A DNA stretch of 34,248 bases, from contig CAJUJY010000039.1 in NCBI GenBank assembly GCA_910586555.1, forward strand, positions 1 to 34,248, read 5' to 3'. Position 1 is the stretch's first letter. Every line of letters starts with the position of its first letter. The DNA comes from an uncultured Lachnospiraceae bacterium. GTDB taxonomy: Bacteria; Bacillota; Clostridia; Lachnospirales; Lachnospiraceae. A program made the translations under genes and the position numbers. This document shows positions 8,444 to 16,988 of the stretch, one piece after another. The notes under the pieces are model-generated. The model worked only from the letters and a program-made list of their open reading frames with translations. It ran no database searches and was not told where the DNA came from.

Positions 8444-10903
8444 CTAGTCCTGTAAATCTACCTTGACTTTTTCAAGATGCCAGATATCTTTTGCGTACTC
8501 TTCAATAGTCCTGTCTGATGAAAATTTGCCACATTTAGCCACATTTAACATTGCAGAACGTGCCCATCCTGTTGTATTCCTGTAAGCCTGTTCCACTTTT
8601 TTCTGTGCTTCTGCATATGAACGGAAATCCTTAAGTATAAAATACATATCAGCAGGGCTTCCACCTGTATTCTCAAGAAGTGAACTGTAAATTTCACGGA
8701 ATTCTTCAGAATTTCCAGGGGAATATGTGCCATCTACAAGCTGTGTAAGCACTGCACGTATTTCTGAATCTGTATTATAAATCTCTCTTGGGTTATATTG
8801 CCTGTTATGTTCAAACTCTATTACCTCATCAGAAGAAAGACCGAAGATAAATGCATTTTCTTCACCAACTTCTTCTACTATTTCAACATTGGCGCCGTCC
8901 ATAGTTCCCAGGGTAAGGGCACCATTTAACATAAATTTCATATTTCCTGTGCCTGATGCTTCTTTACTTGCAGTAGAAATCTGCTCTGATACATCAGCCG
9001 CAGCAAATATAATTTCAGCATTAGATACACGGTAATTCTCAATAAATACTACTTTGATTTTATCATTAATCCCTTTATCATTATTTATAACATCACCAAC
9101 ACTGTTAATAAGCTTTATTATAGCTTTAGCACGCCTGTATCCTGCGGAGGCCTTTGCACCAAATATAAATGTCCTTGGATAAAAGTCCATGCCAGGGTTT
9201 TTCTTAAGCTCATTATATAAGTACATTACATGCAGGATATTAAGAAGCTGGCGCTTATATTCATGCAAACGTTTAACCTGTACATCAAAAATTGAACGTG
9301 GGTTTACTTCAATTCCGTTATGCTCCTTAATATATTCTGCAAGCCTTATTTTATTCTGGTATTTAATATTCATAAATTCTTTCTGGCTAAGCTCATCATC
9401 AACATATGCTGATAATTCATTTATATGGCCCAGGTCTGTAATCCACTCATTGCCGATTTTATTTGTAACCCAGTTAGCAAGCAGCGGGTTTCCATGAAGA
9501 AGGAACCTTCTCTGGGTAATGCCATTTGTCTTATTATTAAACTTTTCAGGCATCATCTGGTAGAAATCTTTAAGTTCCTGGTTCTTAAGGATTTCAGTAT
9601 GGAGCCTTGCAACACCATTTACAGAAAAACTTGCTGCGATTGCAAGATGTGCCATTTTAACCTGTCCGTCATAAATTATTGCCATCTTCTCAACCTTGCT
9701 GTAATCATCAGGATATGCAGACTGTATCTGTATAATAAACCTGCGGTTAATTTCCTCAATAATCTGGTAAATCCTTGGAAGAAGCCTTGAAAAGAGCTCT
9801 AAAGGCCATTTCTCTAAAGCTTCTGACATTATTGTGTGGTTAGTATATGCACATGTTTTATTTGTAACATTCCATGCCTCGTCCCATGACAGGTTATAAT
9901 CATCCATTAATATACGCATAAGCTCTGCCACTGTCACTGTAGGGTGTGTATCATTAAGCTGGAAACATACTTTCTCATGAAGCCTACGGATATCGTCATG
10001 TTTTTCAAGATACTTAAGTATAACCCTCTGTACACTTGCGGATACAAAGAAATACTGCTGTTTAAGCCTTAATTCCTTGCCTGCAATATGGTTGTCATTT
10101 GGATAAAGCACTTCACATATTGTACGTGCAAGGTTCTGCTGTTCAACCGCTTTCTGGTAATCGCCCTTATCAAATGAATCAAGGTTAAATGTATCAACTG
10201 CTTCTGCATCCCATATACGGAGTGTATTTACTACATTATTATTGTAACCAACTATAGGCAGGTCATATGGCACAGCCCTGACTGACTGGTAATTCTCCTG
10301 TACAAACTTATCACGCCCACACTCATCTTTGCGTATTGATACATATCCGCCAAATTTAACCTCAACTGCATACTCAGGCCTTTTAATTTCAAACGGGTTG
10401 CCATGCTTAAGCCAGTCATCCGGCCTTTCAACCTGGTAGCCATCTTTAATAACCTGCTTAAACATGCCATATTTATAACGTATGCCACACCCGTATGCCG
10501 GATATCCAAGTGTTGAAAGGGAGTCAAGGAAACATGCTGCAAGACGGCCAAGTCCTCCGTTGCCAAGCGCAGCATCTGGTTCTTCATCTTCTATTACATC
10601 AAGATTCATTCCCATTTCCTCTATGGCTTCTTTAATAGCCTTATTTCCCTTCAAATTAATAATGATATTTCCTAAAGCCCTTCCTGTGAGAAATTCCATA
10701 GACAGGTAATATACTGTCTTTACATCTTTCTCCTCATATGTTTTATGTGTAGACATCCACTGGTCAACAACAAAATCCTTTACTGCATATGAAACAGCCT
10801 GGAATTTCTGCTGGTCATCAGCTTCGTCTATTGACTTACGGAAAAGTACCTTTAAGTAGTCTTCGATTTCTTTCTTAAATTCTTCCTTATTTAATTCCTT
10901 CAT
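8444..10903 (-). CDS. glgP: Glycogen (alpha-glucan) phosphorylase
   Basis: An 819-residue GT35 phosphorylase that releases glucose-1-phosphate from alpha-1,4-glucans in the cytosol, using pyridoxal phosphate. Family landmarks are EDEEPDAALGNGGLGRLAACFLD split around residues 80-105, the glucan-site region NDTHPTVTVAELMR, and the PLP site EASGTGNMKFMLNGA with the Schiff-base lysine at about residue 656. Full length for the family. I chose ATG 10903 because GGAGG lies seven bases upstream. An in-frame ATG at 10990 would add 29 hydrophobic residues unlike the family and would lie upstream of the promoter. It is monocistronic, with a consensus-like promoter and a 3' stem-loop. The nearby GH31 glucosidase suggests joint use of starch or glycogen products. 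Confidence 0.97.
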   Translation of the reverse strand: MKELNKEEFKKEIEDYLKVLFRKSIDEADDQQKFQAVSYAVKDFVVDQWMSTHKTYEEKDVKTVYYLSMEFLTGRALGNIIINLKGNKAIKEAIEEMGMNLDVIEDEEPDAALGNGGLGRLAACFLDSLSTLGYPAYGCGIRYKYGMFKQVIKDGYQVERPDDWLKHGNPFEIKRPEYAVEVKFGGYVSIRKDECGRDKFVQENYQSVRAVPYDLPIVGYNNNVVNTLRIWDAEAVDTFNLDSFDKGDYQKAVEQQNLARTICEVLYPNDNHIAGKELRLKQQYFFVSASVQRVILKYLEKHDDIRRLHEKVCFQLNDTHPTVTVAELMRILMDDYNLSWDEAWNVTNKTCAYTNHTIMSEALEKWPLELFSRLLPRIYQIIEEINRRFIIQIQSAYPDDYSKVEKMAIIYDGQVKMAHLAIAASFSVNGVARLHTEILKNQELKDFYQMMPEKFNNKTNGITQRRFLLHGNPLLANWVTNKIGNEWITDLGHINELSAYVDDELSQKEFMNIKYQNKIRLAEYIKEHNGIEVNPRSIFDVQVKRLHEYKRQLLNILHVMYLYNELKKNPGMDFYPRTFIFGAKASAGYRRAKAIIKLINSVGDVINNDKGINDKIKVVFIENYRVSNAEIIFAAADVSEQISTASKEASGTGNMKFMLNGALTLGTMDGANVEIVEEVGEENAFIFGLSSDEVIEFEHNRQYNPREIYNTDSEIRAVLTQLVDGTYSPGNSEEFREIYSSLLENTGGSPADMYFILKDFRSYAEAQKKVEQAYRNTTGWARSAMLNVAKCGKFSSDRTIEEYAKDIWHLEKVKVDLQD

Positions 10904-10949
10904 CTTATTTCCTCCTAATGCTGACATCTCTACACTGCATAATATAAGT

Positions 10950-10978
10950 ATTATATAACAGGGCAGGTTAAAAATCAA
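10950..10978 (-). promoter_or_regulatory. Sigma-A type promoter of glgP
   Basis: On the minus strand TTGATT (10978-10973) is followed after 17 bp by TATAAT (10955-10950). The expected start of transcription is about 10943, giving a leader of about 40 nt with a GGAGG site. Spacing and hexamers are close to consensus. Confidence 0.75.
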
Positions 10979-11189
10979 TGAATCTGCCATAATTATTCCA
11001 ATCCTTACAGCAATTTAACCTTATTAAACAGGCACTTTCAAATACATGCTTCCTTAAGCGGCAGGTTTGTCTTAACAGGGCTTTAAAAACGGACTGGAAA
11101 TATCATTTGACTGGGCAATACATATATCCATGCATATTTTATTTATTTCATCATAAATATAATACAAAATATAGTGGGGGCAGGACAAT

Positions 11190-11624
11190 ATGTGCAGCCA
11201 GAAAAAACTTATTTTTAACTGTATAAAACCCATTTTTCTTATTTTTTTCCTTATATCACTACTTTATTTTACTATAGGTTGTGAAAAAAAGGAAGAGAAA
11301 AAAACTTCATCTGTTGATTTTACTATAGTTACTGAAAGTGATATGCCAAAAGACCTCAAAAAACTAATAAAAGAACGCCGCAAAAACCCATTTGAACTTA
11401 GTTACAGCGATGGCTCATACCTGTATATAATAAAAGGCTATGGCAAACAGGAAACTTCAGATTACAGCATTATTGTTAATGATTTCTATTTGTCTGGTGA
11501 CAACCTGGTATTTGATACAGATTTAACCGGCCCTGGAAAAGATGGCAATACCACAGGCAAAGCATCATATCCATATATAGTTATTAAAACCGAATATATA
11601 GAAAACTCTATAATATTCCAGTAA
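11190..11624 (+). CDS. Small lipoprotein with PrcB-C-like domain
   Basis: A 144-residue secreted lipoprotein. Residues 14-31 form a hydrophobic signal ending in FTIGC, a lipobox with Cys31 as the lipidated residue, followed by a charged linker (EKKEEKKTSS). The C-terminal half (about 85-143) has KQETSDYSIIVNDFY, a run of small polar residues, then ASYPYIVIKTEY. This pattern resembles the C-terminal domain of PrcB-like proteins (G-Y-I-V ... T-PY-V-VK). The ATG is preceded by GGGGGCAGG. It is divergent from glgP and upstream of the GH31 gene, which has its own promoter. The function is unknown, and the PrcB assignment is from motif memory only. Confidence 0.75.
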   Translation: MCSQKKLIFNCIKPIFLIFFLISLLYFTIGCEKKEEKKTSSVDFTIVTESDMPKDLKKLIKERRKNPFELSYSDGSYLYIIKGYGKQETSDYSIIVNDFYLSGDNLVFDTDLTGPGKDGNTTGKASYPYIVIKTEYIENSIIFQ

Positions 11625-11691
11625 ACAAAAATAATAAAAACATATTGTGGCAGCATTGTAAAAAAATTTTTTAGAAAATTTTTATTATGTA

Positions 11692-11748
11692 TTTACAAAT
11701 CTTTATTATATTTGTATTATTTCAGTAAATATGTAAAATAGATTACTG
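11692..11748 (+). promoter_or_regulatory. Promoter and possible operator of the GH31 gene
   Basis: TTTACA (11692-11697) is followed after 17 bp by TATTAT (11715-11720). Just after the -10 box, CAGTAA (11723-11728) and TTACTG (11743-11748) form an inverted repeat covering the likely transcription start. The AAGGAG ribosome site follows immediately. ATTGTGGC (11643-11650) and GCCACAAT (11755-11762) form a second, wider inverted repeat. The near repeat could be an operator or a 5' mRNA hairpin. Confidence 0.6.
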
Positions 11749-11762
11749 AAAGGAGCCACAAT

Positions 11763-14063
11763 ATGAAATTTAAAGTTAAGCACCACAATTCATCAGTTAC
11801 TATAAAGAATGATAAACTGCCTGGAAATACTTCCCTGCAAATTGATGCAATTACAGACAGTATAATGAGAATCCATACTATTAGTACCATGGAAAATAAC
11901 AATGCTTCTTCATTTGCTATAAAAAGTTTTCCAAAAACACCAGGCAGTTTTAATATCTCCAGCAATAGACATGCTATAACAGCAGAAACAGGCAGCCTTA
12001 TCTTAAAAGTCAAAAAATCCATGTATATTGATATTTATGATAAAAATGGCAGCCTTGCCTGTTCTGGTACAGAAGCAGACAATAATATAACAAACAATCT
12101 CTCCCCTGAAGAAATTAAACAATTAATACAAGAAGGCCATATTACAGATACTTCTGGTATCCAGTTTAAATATAAAGTTACTAACAAAATAATTGGAGAT
12201 GAAGCATTTTATGGACTTGGTGACAAAACTGGCTTTCTGGATAAAAAAGGCTATGATTATATTATGTGGAACTCCGATAATCCTGATCCACATGTGGAAA
12301 ATCCTACTTTCCGCGCACTTTATAAATCTGTACCATTTTTTATAGTACACAGAAAAAACTGCACATATGGAATTTTCCTGGATAATACGTATAAGTCATA
12401 TTTTGATTTTGGCTGTTCTGATCCTGGTTCTTATTCTTTTGCTGTTACAGAAGGGGAACTAGATTATTATTTTATATATGGGAAGAATATTAAAGAAGTA
12501 ATTAAAAATTACACTTCCCTTACAGGCCGCAGCCCGCTTCCGCAGTTATGGACTTTAGGTTACCACCAGTCGCGGTGGAGTTATTCATCCACAGATGAAG
12601 TCCTGGAACTTGCAGATAATTTTAAAAAATATGATATTCCATGTGATGCAATACATCTTGACATTGATTATATGGATAAATTTAAGGTTTTTACTAGTGA
12701 CAGCAAACGCTTTAAAGACCTTAAAGGACTAAGCAGCCGCCTTTTACAGAATGGCATAAAACTTGTATCAATAATTGATCCTGGTGTAAAAGCAGAAGAA
12801 GGCTATTATATATATGATGAAGGAATGGCTAATAAATATTTTGCAAAAACAGAAGAAGGCCTTGTATACCATAATGATGTATGGCCAGGTGATTCTGTTT
12901 TTCCTGCCTTTACTTCCTTTAAAGTGCGCAAATGGTGGGGAGATAAAACCAGGTTTTTAACAGATAATGGAATATCTGGCATATGGAATGATATGAATGA
13001 ACCAGCAAGTTTTAATGGCCCGCTTCCAGATGACATTATATTTCCAGGTGATAACAAAGATTATACACATAAAGAAATACACAATGTTTATGGACATCTT
13101 ATGGCAGAGGCAACTTATAACGGCCTGAAAGAAAACAGCCAGAAGCGCCCGTTTGTCATAACACGTGCATGTTACAGCGGATCACAGAAATATACTACTG
13201 TCTGGACAGGCGATAACCAGAGCTTATGGGCACATCTTAAGCTTGCAATACCACAGATGCTTAACCTTGGCATGTCAGGCATACCATTTTGTGGTACGGA
13301 TATAGGAGGCTTTGGTTCTAATACAACTCCTGAACTTTTATCACGCTGGATTGAAGCATGCTGTTTCTCCCCTTTATTCAGGAACCACAGTGCCAAAATG
13401 ACACGCCGGCAGGAACCGTGGGCATTTAATAAACGCACACTTGATATTTACCGCAAGTATGTTAAACTTCATTATAAATTTATTCCATATATCTACGATT
13501 TATGTTATGAAGAAAGCCTTACAGGAATTCCAATACTGCGTCCTCTTGTTATGGAATATGGCAATGATAAAAATGTTATTAATTGTAATGATGAATATTT
13601 AGTTGGAAACAGTATACTTGTTGCCCCTGTTACAGACCAGGGTGTTTCTGTGCGCAGTGTTTACCTTCCACATGGCATATGGGTTGACTATAACAGTGGC
13701 AGGCGCATTAAAGGAGGCCGTTACATTTTATACCATGCACCCCTTGATGTATGCCCTGTATTTATAAAAGGCGGAAGCATACTGCCAGTATATCCTGATA
13801 TACCAAACCTTAATATACAAAATACACAAAAACTGGTTATTGAATTTTACCCGTCTGTTTACAAAAGTACTGGTAATTATACAAGCAACCCATGTTATTA
13901 TATGCATTACCAGGATAATGGTACAGATTTTAAATACCAGGCAGGTGAATATAACTTATATAAATTCAGTTTCTCCCCAGGCTGTCCAAATGGCATTAAA
14001 GCTGAATTAACAAAAAACGGATATAAGGAAAAATATAAAAACATCTCAGCTATAATAAAATAA
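11763..14063 (+). CDS. GH31 alpha-glucosidase, cytosolic
   Basis: A 766-residue glycoside hydrolase of family 31, which removes terminal alpha-linked glucose from oligosaccharides. The N-terminal beta-sandwich (about 1-240) contains EAFYGLGDKTGFLDKKG, typical of the family. The catalytic barrel follows from about 255, with LGYHQSRWSY, HLDIDYMD (299-306), the nucleophile Asp410 in GIWNDMNEPASF, and the acid/base Asp484 in WTGDNQSLW. A C-terminal sandwich starts at about 650. There is no signal peptide, so it acts inside the cell. ATG preceded by AAAGGAG. GlgP upstream would act on the same kind of substrate by phosphorolysis. The exact linkage preference cannot be read from sequence. Confidence 0.95.
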   Translation: MKFKVKHHNSSVTIKNDKLPGNTSLQIDAITDSIMRIHTISTMENNNASSFAIKSFPKTPGSFNISSNRHAITAETGSLILKVKKSMYIDIYDKNGSLACSGTEADNNITNNLSPEEIKQLIQEGHITDTSGIQFKYKVTNKIIGDEAFYGLGDKTGFLDKKGYDYIMWNSDNPDPHVENPTFRALYKSVPFFIVHRKNCTYGIFLDNTYKSYFDFGCSDPGSYSFAVTEGELDYYFIYGKNIKEVIKNYTSLTGRSPLPQLWTLGYHQSRWSYSSTDEVLELADNFKKYDIPCDAIHLDIDYMDKFKVFTSDSKRFKDLKGLSSRLLQNGIKLVSIIDPGVKAEEGYYIYDEGMANKYFAKTEEGLVYHNDVWPGDSVFPAFTSFKVRKWWGDKTRFLTDNGISGIWNDMNEPASFNGPLPDDIIFPGDNKDYTHKEIHNVYGHLMAEATYNGLKENSQKRPFVITRACYSGSQKYTTVWTGDNQSLWAHLKLAIPQMLNLGMSGIPFCGTDIGGFGSNTTPELLSRWIEACCFSPLFRNHSAKMTRRQEPWAFNKRTLDIYRKYVKLHYKFIPYIYDLCYEESLTGIPILRPLVMEYGNDKNVINCNDEYLVGNSILVAPVTDQGVSVRSVYLPHGIWVDYNSGRRIKGGRYILYHAPLDVCPVFIKGGSILPVYPDIPNLNIQNTQKLVIEFYPSVYKSTGNYTSNPCYYMHYQDNGTDFKYQAGEYNLYKFSFSPGCPNGIKAELTKNGYKEKYKNISAIIK

Positions 14064-14065
14064 TT

Positions 14066-15196
14066 TTACCTACAGGACATTCTGCATATAATACCAGCAA
14101 ATGAAATAGTATCTTCTGTACTAAATGGCATTTTTACATTTGCTGGTATTCTTTTATTATTTATAAATGTACCATTAGACGATCCCGTATCTTCTATATA
14201 AACTTTCCCATTTTCTATATAAATCATTGCATGATGACGGCTTATATAATTAACAGGCAGCACAAGATTACAGTCATTTCCTCTCCCTGCCCTTATTTCT
14301 AACTGGTTTTTGCCTGTCTTTTTTCCTATATTTCCAAGATATATATTTATATTGCCCCTGCCGCCTGCCTTAAAAGGAAGTGAACCCCTGTCAATATGTA
14401 ATACATGCCCGGGTTTGTTACCTGCTTCTGCTTGTATTATATTAATGCTGCCAGTTTTAATAAATTCTATAGTATTTCCTGGCATACCTGTAAGTCCCTC
14501 TTTATTATTTTCTACATTATTATTTCCATTATTATATTCTGTATCTTCTTTAACACAATCTTTACCATTTTCACTTATGATATCTTCCTTACAATCTTTA
14601 TTACAATTCCCTTTGCCACCTTGTTTATTATACAAACAGGCATCTATGGAATCTGGCTTAAAATTCTTAATATAAGCTTTAATATCTGGTATAATAAATC
14701 CTCCATCTGATATTAAAGCATATATTCCATAAATAAATGCTACTGCCTTTTTATCACTATGGTTAATATATCCCATAATGTCTTCAGTAAGTTTTTTCAC
14801 ATCTTCCTGGAAATTTCCTTGTAACTCAGGTATACAGCATAATTTTATACTTTCTGCCTTTTTATCCCAGAATATATATTCTAAATCCATTAAATAAGAA
14901 TCTTCACTTAGAAAAAATTCTTCACCGTTTAAAACTGCCTGCGCAATATCTGTATATAGCTGTTTTATTATATTAAAACTAATGCCAGGTTCATTTATAT
15001 ATTCCTTTACAGTTTGCAGGCCCTGTATTTCATAATATAAAACCAGGTTATTATCAATATAGCGGCAATCCATATCCAGAAGGCACTGGATTTTATTATT
15101 TTTCATCATATTCATAGAAAGTGAAGAAGCAATATCTTCTTCTGGTTCTATTACAAGATATGACATTTTGCTGTCATGGTATATGCGTTTATTCAC
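14066..15196 (-). CDS. FHA-domain protein with DUF6382-like N-terminus
   Basis: A 376-residue cytosolic protein, last gene of the tad operon. The N-terminal 180 residues resemble the DUF6382 domain that accompanies FHA domains in Clostridia. A charged, Asn-rich linker follows (about 195-235). The FHA domain is at the C-terminus (about 285-376), with GRGNDCNLVL, the phosphothreonine-binding SRHHA, and DTGSSNGTFINNKRI. FHA domains read threonine phosphorylation, so it may link pilus production to Ser/Thr kinase signalling. Starts at GTG behind AAGGAGG. Its stop is 2 nt from the convergent GH31 stop, and its last 20-odd codons contain the GH31 terminator hairpin. Confidence 0.85.
   Translation of the reverse strand: MNKRIYHDSKMSYLVIEPEEDIASSLSMNMMKNNKIQCLLDMDCRYIDNNLVLYYEIQGLQTVKEYINEPGISFNIIKQLYTDIAQAVLNGEEFFLSEDSYLMDLEYIFWDKKAESIKLCCIPELQGNFQEDVKKLTEDIMGYINHSDKKAVAFIYGIYALISDGGFIIPDIKAYIKNFKPDSIDACLYNKQGGKGNCNKDCKEDIISENGKDCVKEDTEYNNGNNNVENNKEGLTGMPGNTIEFIKTGSINIIQAEAGNKPGHVLHIDRGSLPFKAGGRGNINIYLGNIGKKTGKNQLEIRAGRGNDCNLVLPVNYISRHHAMIYIENGKVYIEDTGSSNGTFINNKRIPANVKMPFSTEDTISFAGIICRMSCR
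14090..14160 (+). terminator. GH31 terminator embedded in the FHA coding sequence
   Basis: The arms 14090-14103 and 14137-14150 are perfectly complementary over 14 bp with a 33-nt loop. On the plus strand the stem is followed by CTTTTATTATTTAT. It begins 27 nt past the GH31 stop but lies wholly within the convergent FHA gene, in codons for RIPANV and SFAGII. Confidence 0.65.
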
Positions 15197-15207
15197 TGCC
15201 CTCCTCC

Positions 15208-15636
15208 TTATTTATCTGGAATAACACCTTTTGCCCTTATAATAAACCCAGGGTGCATGGCAAGATATTTGTCTTCTATACATATCTCCTGTTTATTATT
15301 TATAAAATATCTTATAACAGGTATATCAAGGCTGCACTCCGCCTTTATGTCTGATTCTATATAAAGTCTGCCTTTCGATATACTGCCTGATATTATATTA
15401 AATATCCATAAATTTTTCTGTATATCCTGCTGCCATCTGGTATTATTTTTATATTCTTTTCTCCCTTCTGCTACGCTTATAACTTCCTGCTGCATATTAC
15501 TGTATATTACAGCCCTGTCATGCAGATAATATATTACATATATCATTGCAAATACCAGTCCTAGTACCACAGGCACAACAAATACTGCTTCTATTGTATA
15601 ACTTCCTTTCATTTTAAAAACTTTTCCTAATTCCAT
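15208..15636 (-). CDS. TadE-like pseudopilin (second copy)
   Basis: A 142-residue protein with a prepilin-like N-terminus. A short basic leader is followed by KGSYTIEAVFVVPVVLGLVFAM, where the SxTxEA motif carries the conserved Glu five residues into the helix. The remaining 100 residues are extracytoplasmic. TadE-type minor pilins are cleaved by the TadV peptidase and help assemble the Flp pilus. It is 27 nt from the upstream peptidase gene and 11 nt from the FHA gene. The ATG is preceded by AAAGGAAGG. A second ATG (codon 9) would shorten the leader to two residues. Confidence 0.8.
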   Translation of the reverse strand: MELGKVFKMKGSYTIEAVFVVPVVLGLVFAMIYVIYYLHDRAVIYSNMQQEVISVAEGRKEYKNNTRWQQDIQKNLWIFNIISGSISKGRLYIESDIKAECSLDIPVIRYFINNKQEICIEDKYLAMHPGFIIRAKGVIPDK

Positions 15637-15663
15637 CTTCCCTTCCTTTCATTCCATAAAATA

Positions 15664-16107
15664 TTATAACGGAAAGTAAATACCTGCTAAATAAAATATA
15701 AATGCACTTAATACAAATGGTGCAAGTGGCATACAGTAATTACGTGGTTTATGTTTTATTGTAATAAGAAATACTGCCCCACAGAACGCCAGCATAAAAC
15801 TAAACATAATTATAAGAATATTTGCCATAAACCCGAGCCCTGCACCTGTTATAGTAAAAAGAAAAGCATCTCCCAGCCCAATCTGCCCCCTGCTTGCAAA
15901 AGAAGCAGCAGTAAATAGCAGGCATACAATAAATGCACCTGCTATATCTGCATATGAAAAGTTTTTCTGCCATATATGGAAACAGGTTATAAGCACCAGG
16001 CCTGCAATAATAACTGGCATATATATTTCTTTATATTTAAAATCTGTTATTGTACATATAAGCAAAACTGCCCCTAGTATAATATATAGTAGAATATTAT
16101 TATCTAT
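15664..16107 (-). CDS. Second type IV prepilin peptidase (A24 family), probable AUA start
   Basis: About 147 residues with several membrane helices. The two catalytic aspartates are Asp22 in TITDFKYKEI (the DxxxxxI motif) and Asp80 in the GxGD motif QIGLGD. It would process prepilins at the membrane. No ATG, GTG or TTG fits: the nearest GTG (16191) lies 56 nt inside the upstream TadE-like gene and has only AAGG touching it. Immediately after that gene stops there is a strong GGAGGGG (16119-16113), followed at the right distance by an in-frame ATA (16107-16105) just before the first membrane helix. I therefore place the start there, although AUA starts are rare. Conventional annotation would use 16191. 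Confidence 0.8.
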   Translation of the reverse strand: MDNNILLYIILGAVLLICTITDFKYKEIYMPVIIAGLVLITCFHIWQKNFSYADIAGAFIVCLLFTAASFASRGQIGLGDAFLFTITGAGLGFMANILIIMFSFMLAFCGAVFLITIKHKPRNYCMPLAPFVLSAFIFYLAGIYFPL

Positions 16108-16119
16108 ATTAGCCCCTCC
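16105..16119 (-). promoter_or_regulatory. Strong ribosome binding site pointing to an ATA start codon
   Basis: On the minus strand GGAGGGG (16119-16113) is followed by CTAAT and then ATA, 7 nt after GGAGG. The site lies 17 nt past the stop of the upstream gene. No AUG, GUG or UUG is in frame within reach. Confidence 0.55.
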
Positions 16120-16135
16120 AGTCTTTATTTTGTTT

Positions 16136-16975
16136 TTATTTCCCACATTTGCTGCATGCTGGAAGCCCTCCTGTTTCTGATTTTTTAACACGCCTTATAT
16201 TTCTTTTAATCTTCGGGCAGTCATTATACTTATGATACCTGTCACCATAAGTTGTTATATAAACACTTGCAATATTTATGGCATCAATATTTTTGCAGCA
16301 TTTTTCACATGCTTTATATTTGCTTCCTGATGAATTGCGCTTTTCTGGAACAATCTCTCCACTTACCTTTTGTATGCTTGGTTTAAGATATGTACATTCT
16401 GTTTTACAATGGTATACTTTCCCGCTTTTAGTTATATAAACATACTCTTCACTATCTTCACCATTACTGTTATTATCCACCATGCTTTTTCCAGAATAAT
16501 TATTTATAACTGCCTGCTGGTAAAAATTTAACTTAAAGAATTTTGAACCAAGAAATGGTACTTCCATTTTATATGAAACATGGCATATAGGGGGAGTTGT
16601 ATCTTCATCATATTTTATAATAACTTTTTCATCTAAAAATGTTGTTACAATACCAGTTTTTGTCCCAAATACTGCATATTCCCTTGCACAGTCCAAAAGA
16701 CTGTCTTTAATATAGTTCATTCTGTACAGGCACTGGAAAATATAAAATAATGAAAATAATACAAGAAAAAATACTGGCACACATAATGAAGCTTCAACTG
16801 TAAATGAACCTTTCTTTTTAGATAAAAATACACAGGAGTGCCCTTTATAGCAAATATTTCTGCCTGTATCTTCCAAGTTATGCCGGGGAGCAATTCTGAT
16901 ACTTCGTGAGATTTTAAATTTATTTTTTACTGTTCTTACTGCATAAAGGACACCCCAATATATTTTTATACCCAT
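16136..16975 (-). CDS. TadE-like protein with two Cys/His metal-site-like repeats
   Basis: A 279-residue protein. After an unusually long, basic N-terminal leader (1-55) comes KKGSFTVEASLCVPVFFLVLF, a TadE/pseudopilin helix with the conserved Glu61. The extracytoplasmic part ends in two related repeats. Repeat 1 (about 179-227) has VYITKSGKVYHC, C194 and C223-x2-C226. Repeat 2 (about 239-278) has VYITTYGDRYHKYNDC and C274-x2-C277. Each repeat offers one His plus three Cys, as in small zinc-binding modules. This could cap or crosslink the minor pilin. ATG 16975 has GGGAGG five bases upstream. It lies between the TadG-like gene and the second prepilin peptidase. Confidence 0.75.
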   Translation of the reverse strand: MGIKIYWGVLYAVRTVKNKFKISRSIRIAPRHNLEDTGRNICYKGHSCVFLSKKKGSFTVEASLCVPVFFLVLFSLFYIFQCLYRMNYIKDSLLDCAREYAVFGTKTGIVTTFLDEKVIIKYDEDTTPPICHVSYKMEVPFLGSKFFKLNFYQQAVINNYSGKSMVDNNSNGEDSEEYVYITKSGKVYHCKTECTYLKPSIQKVSGEIVPEKRNSSGSKYKACEKCCKNIDAINIASVYITTYGDRYHKYNDCPKIKRNIRRVKKSETGGLPACSKCGK

Positions 16976-16988
16976 TTATACCTCCCTT

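Noticed and set aside
10904..10990. N-terminal extension of glycogen phosphorylase starting at 10990
   Set aside because: It lies over the promoter, has no ribosome site and is unlike the family. ATG 10903 has GGAGG at ideal distance.
11027..11090. Segment resembling parts of the hairpins at 5390-5464 and 5549-5646 (TTCCTTAA-GCGGCAG), considered as a dispersed repeat
   Set aside because: The shared stretch is short and imperfect, and the segment lacks a complementary arm.
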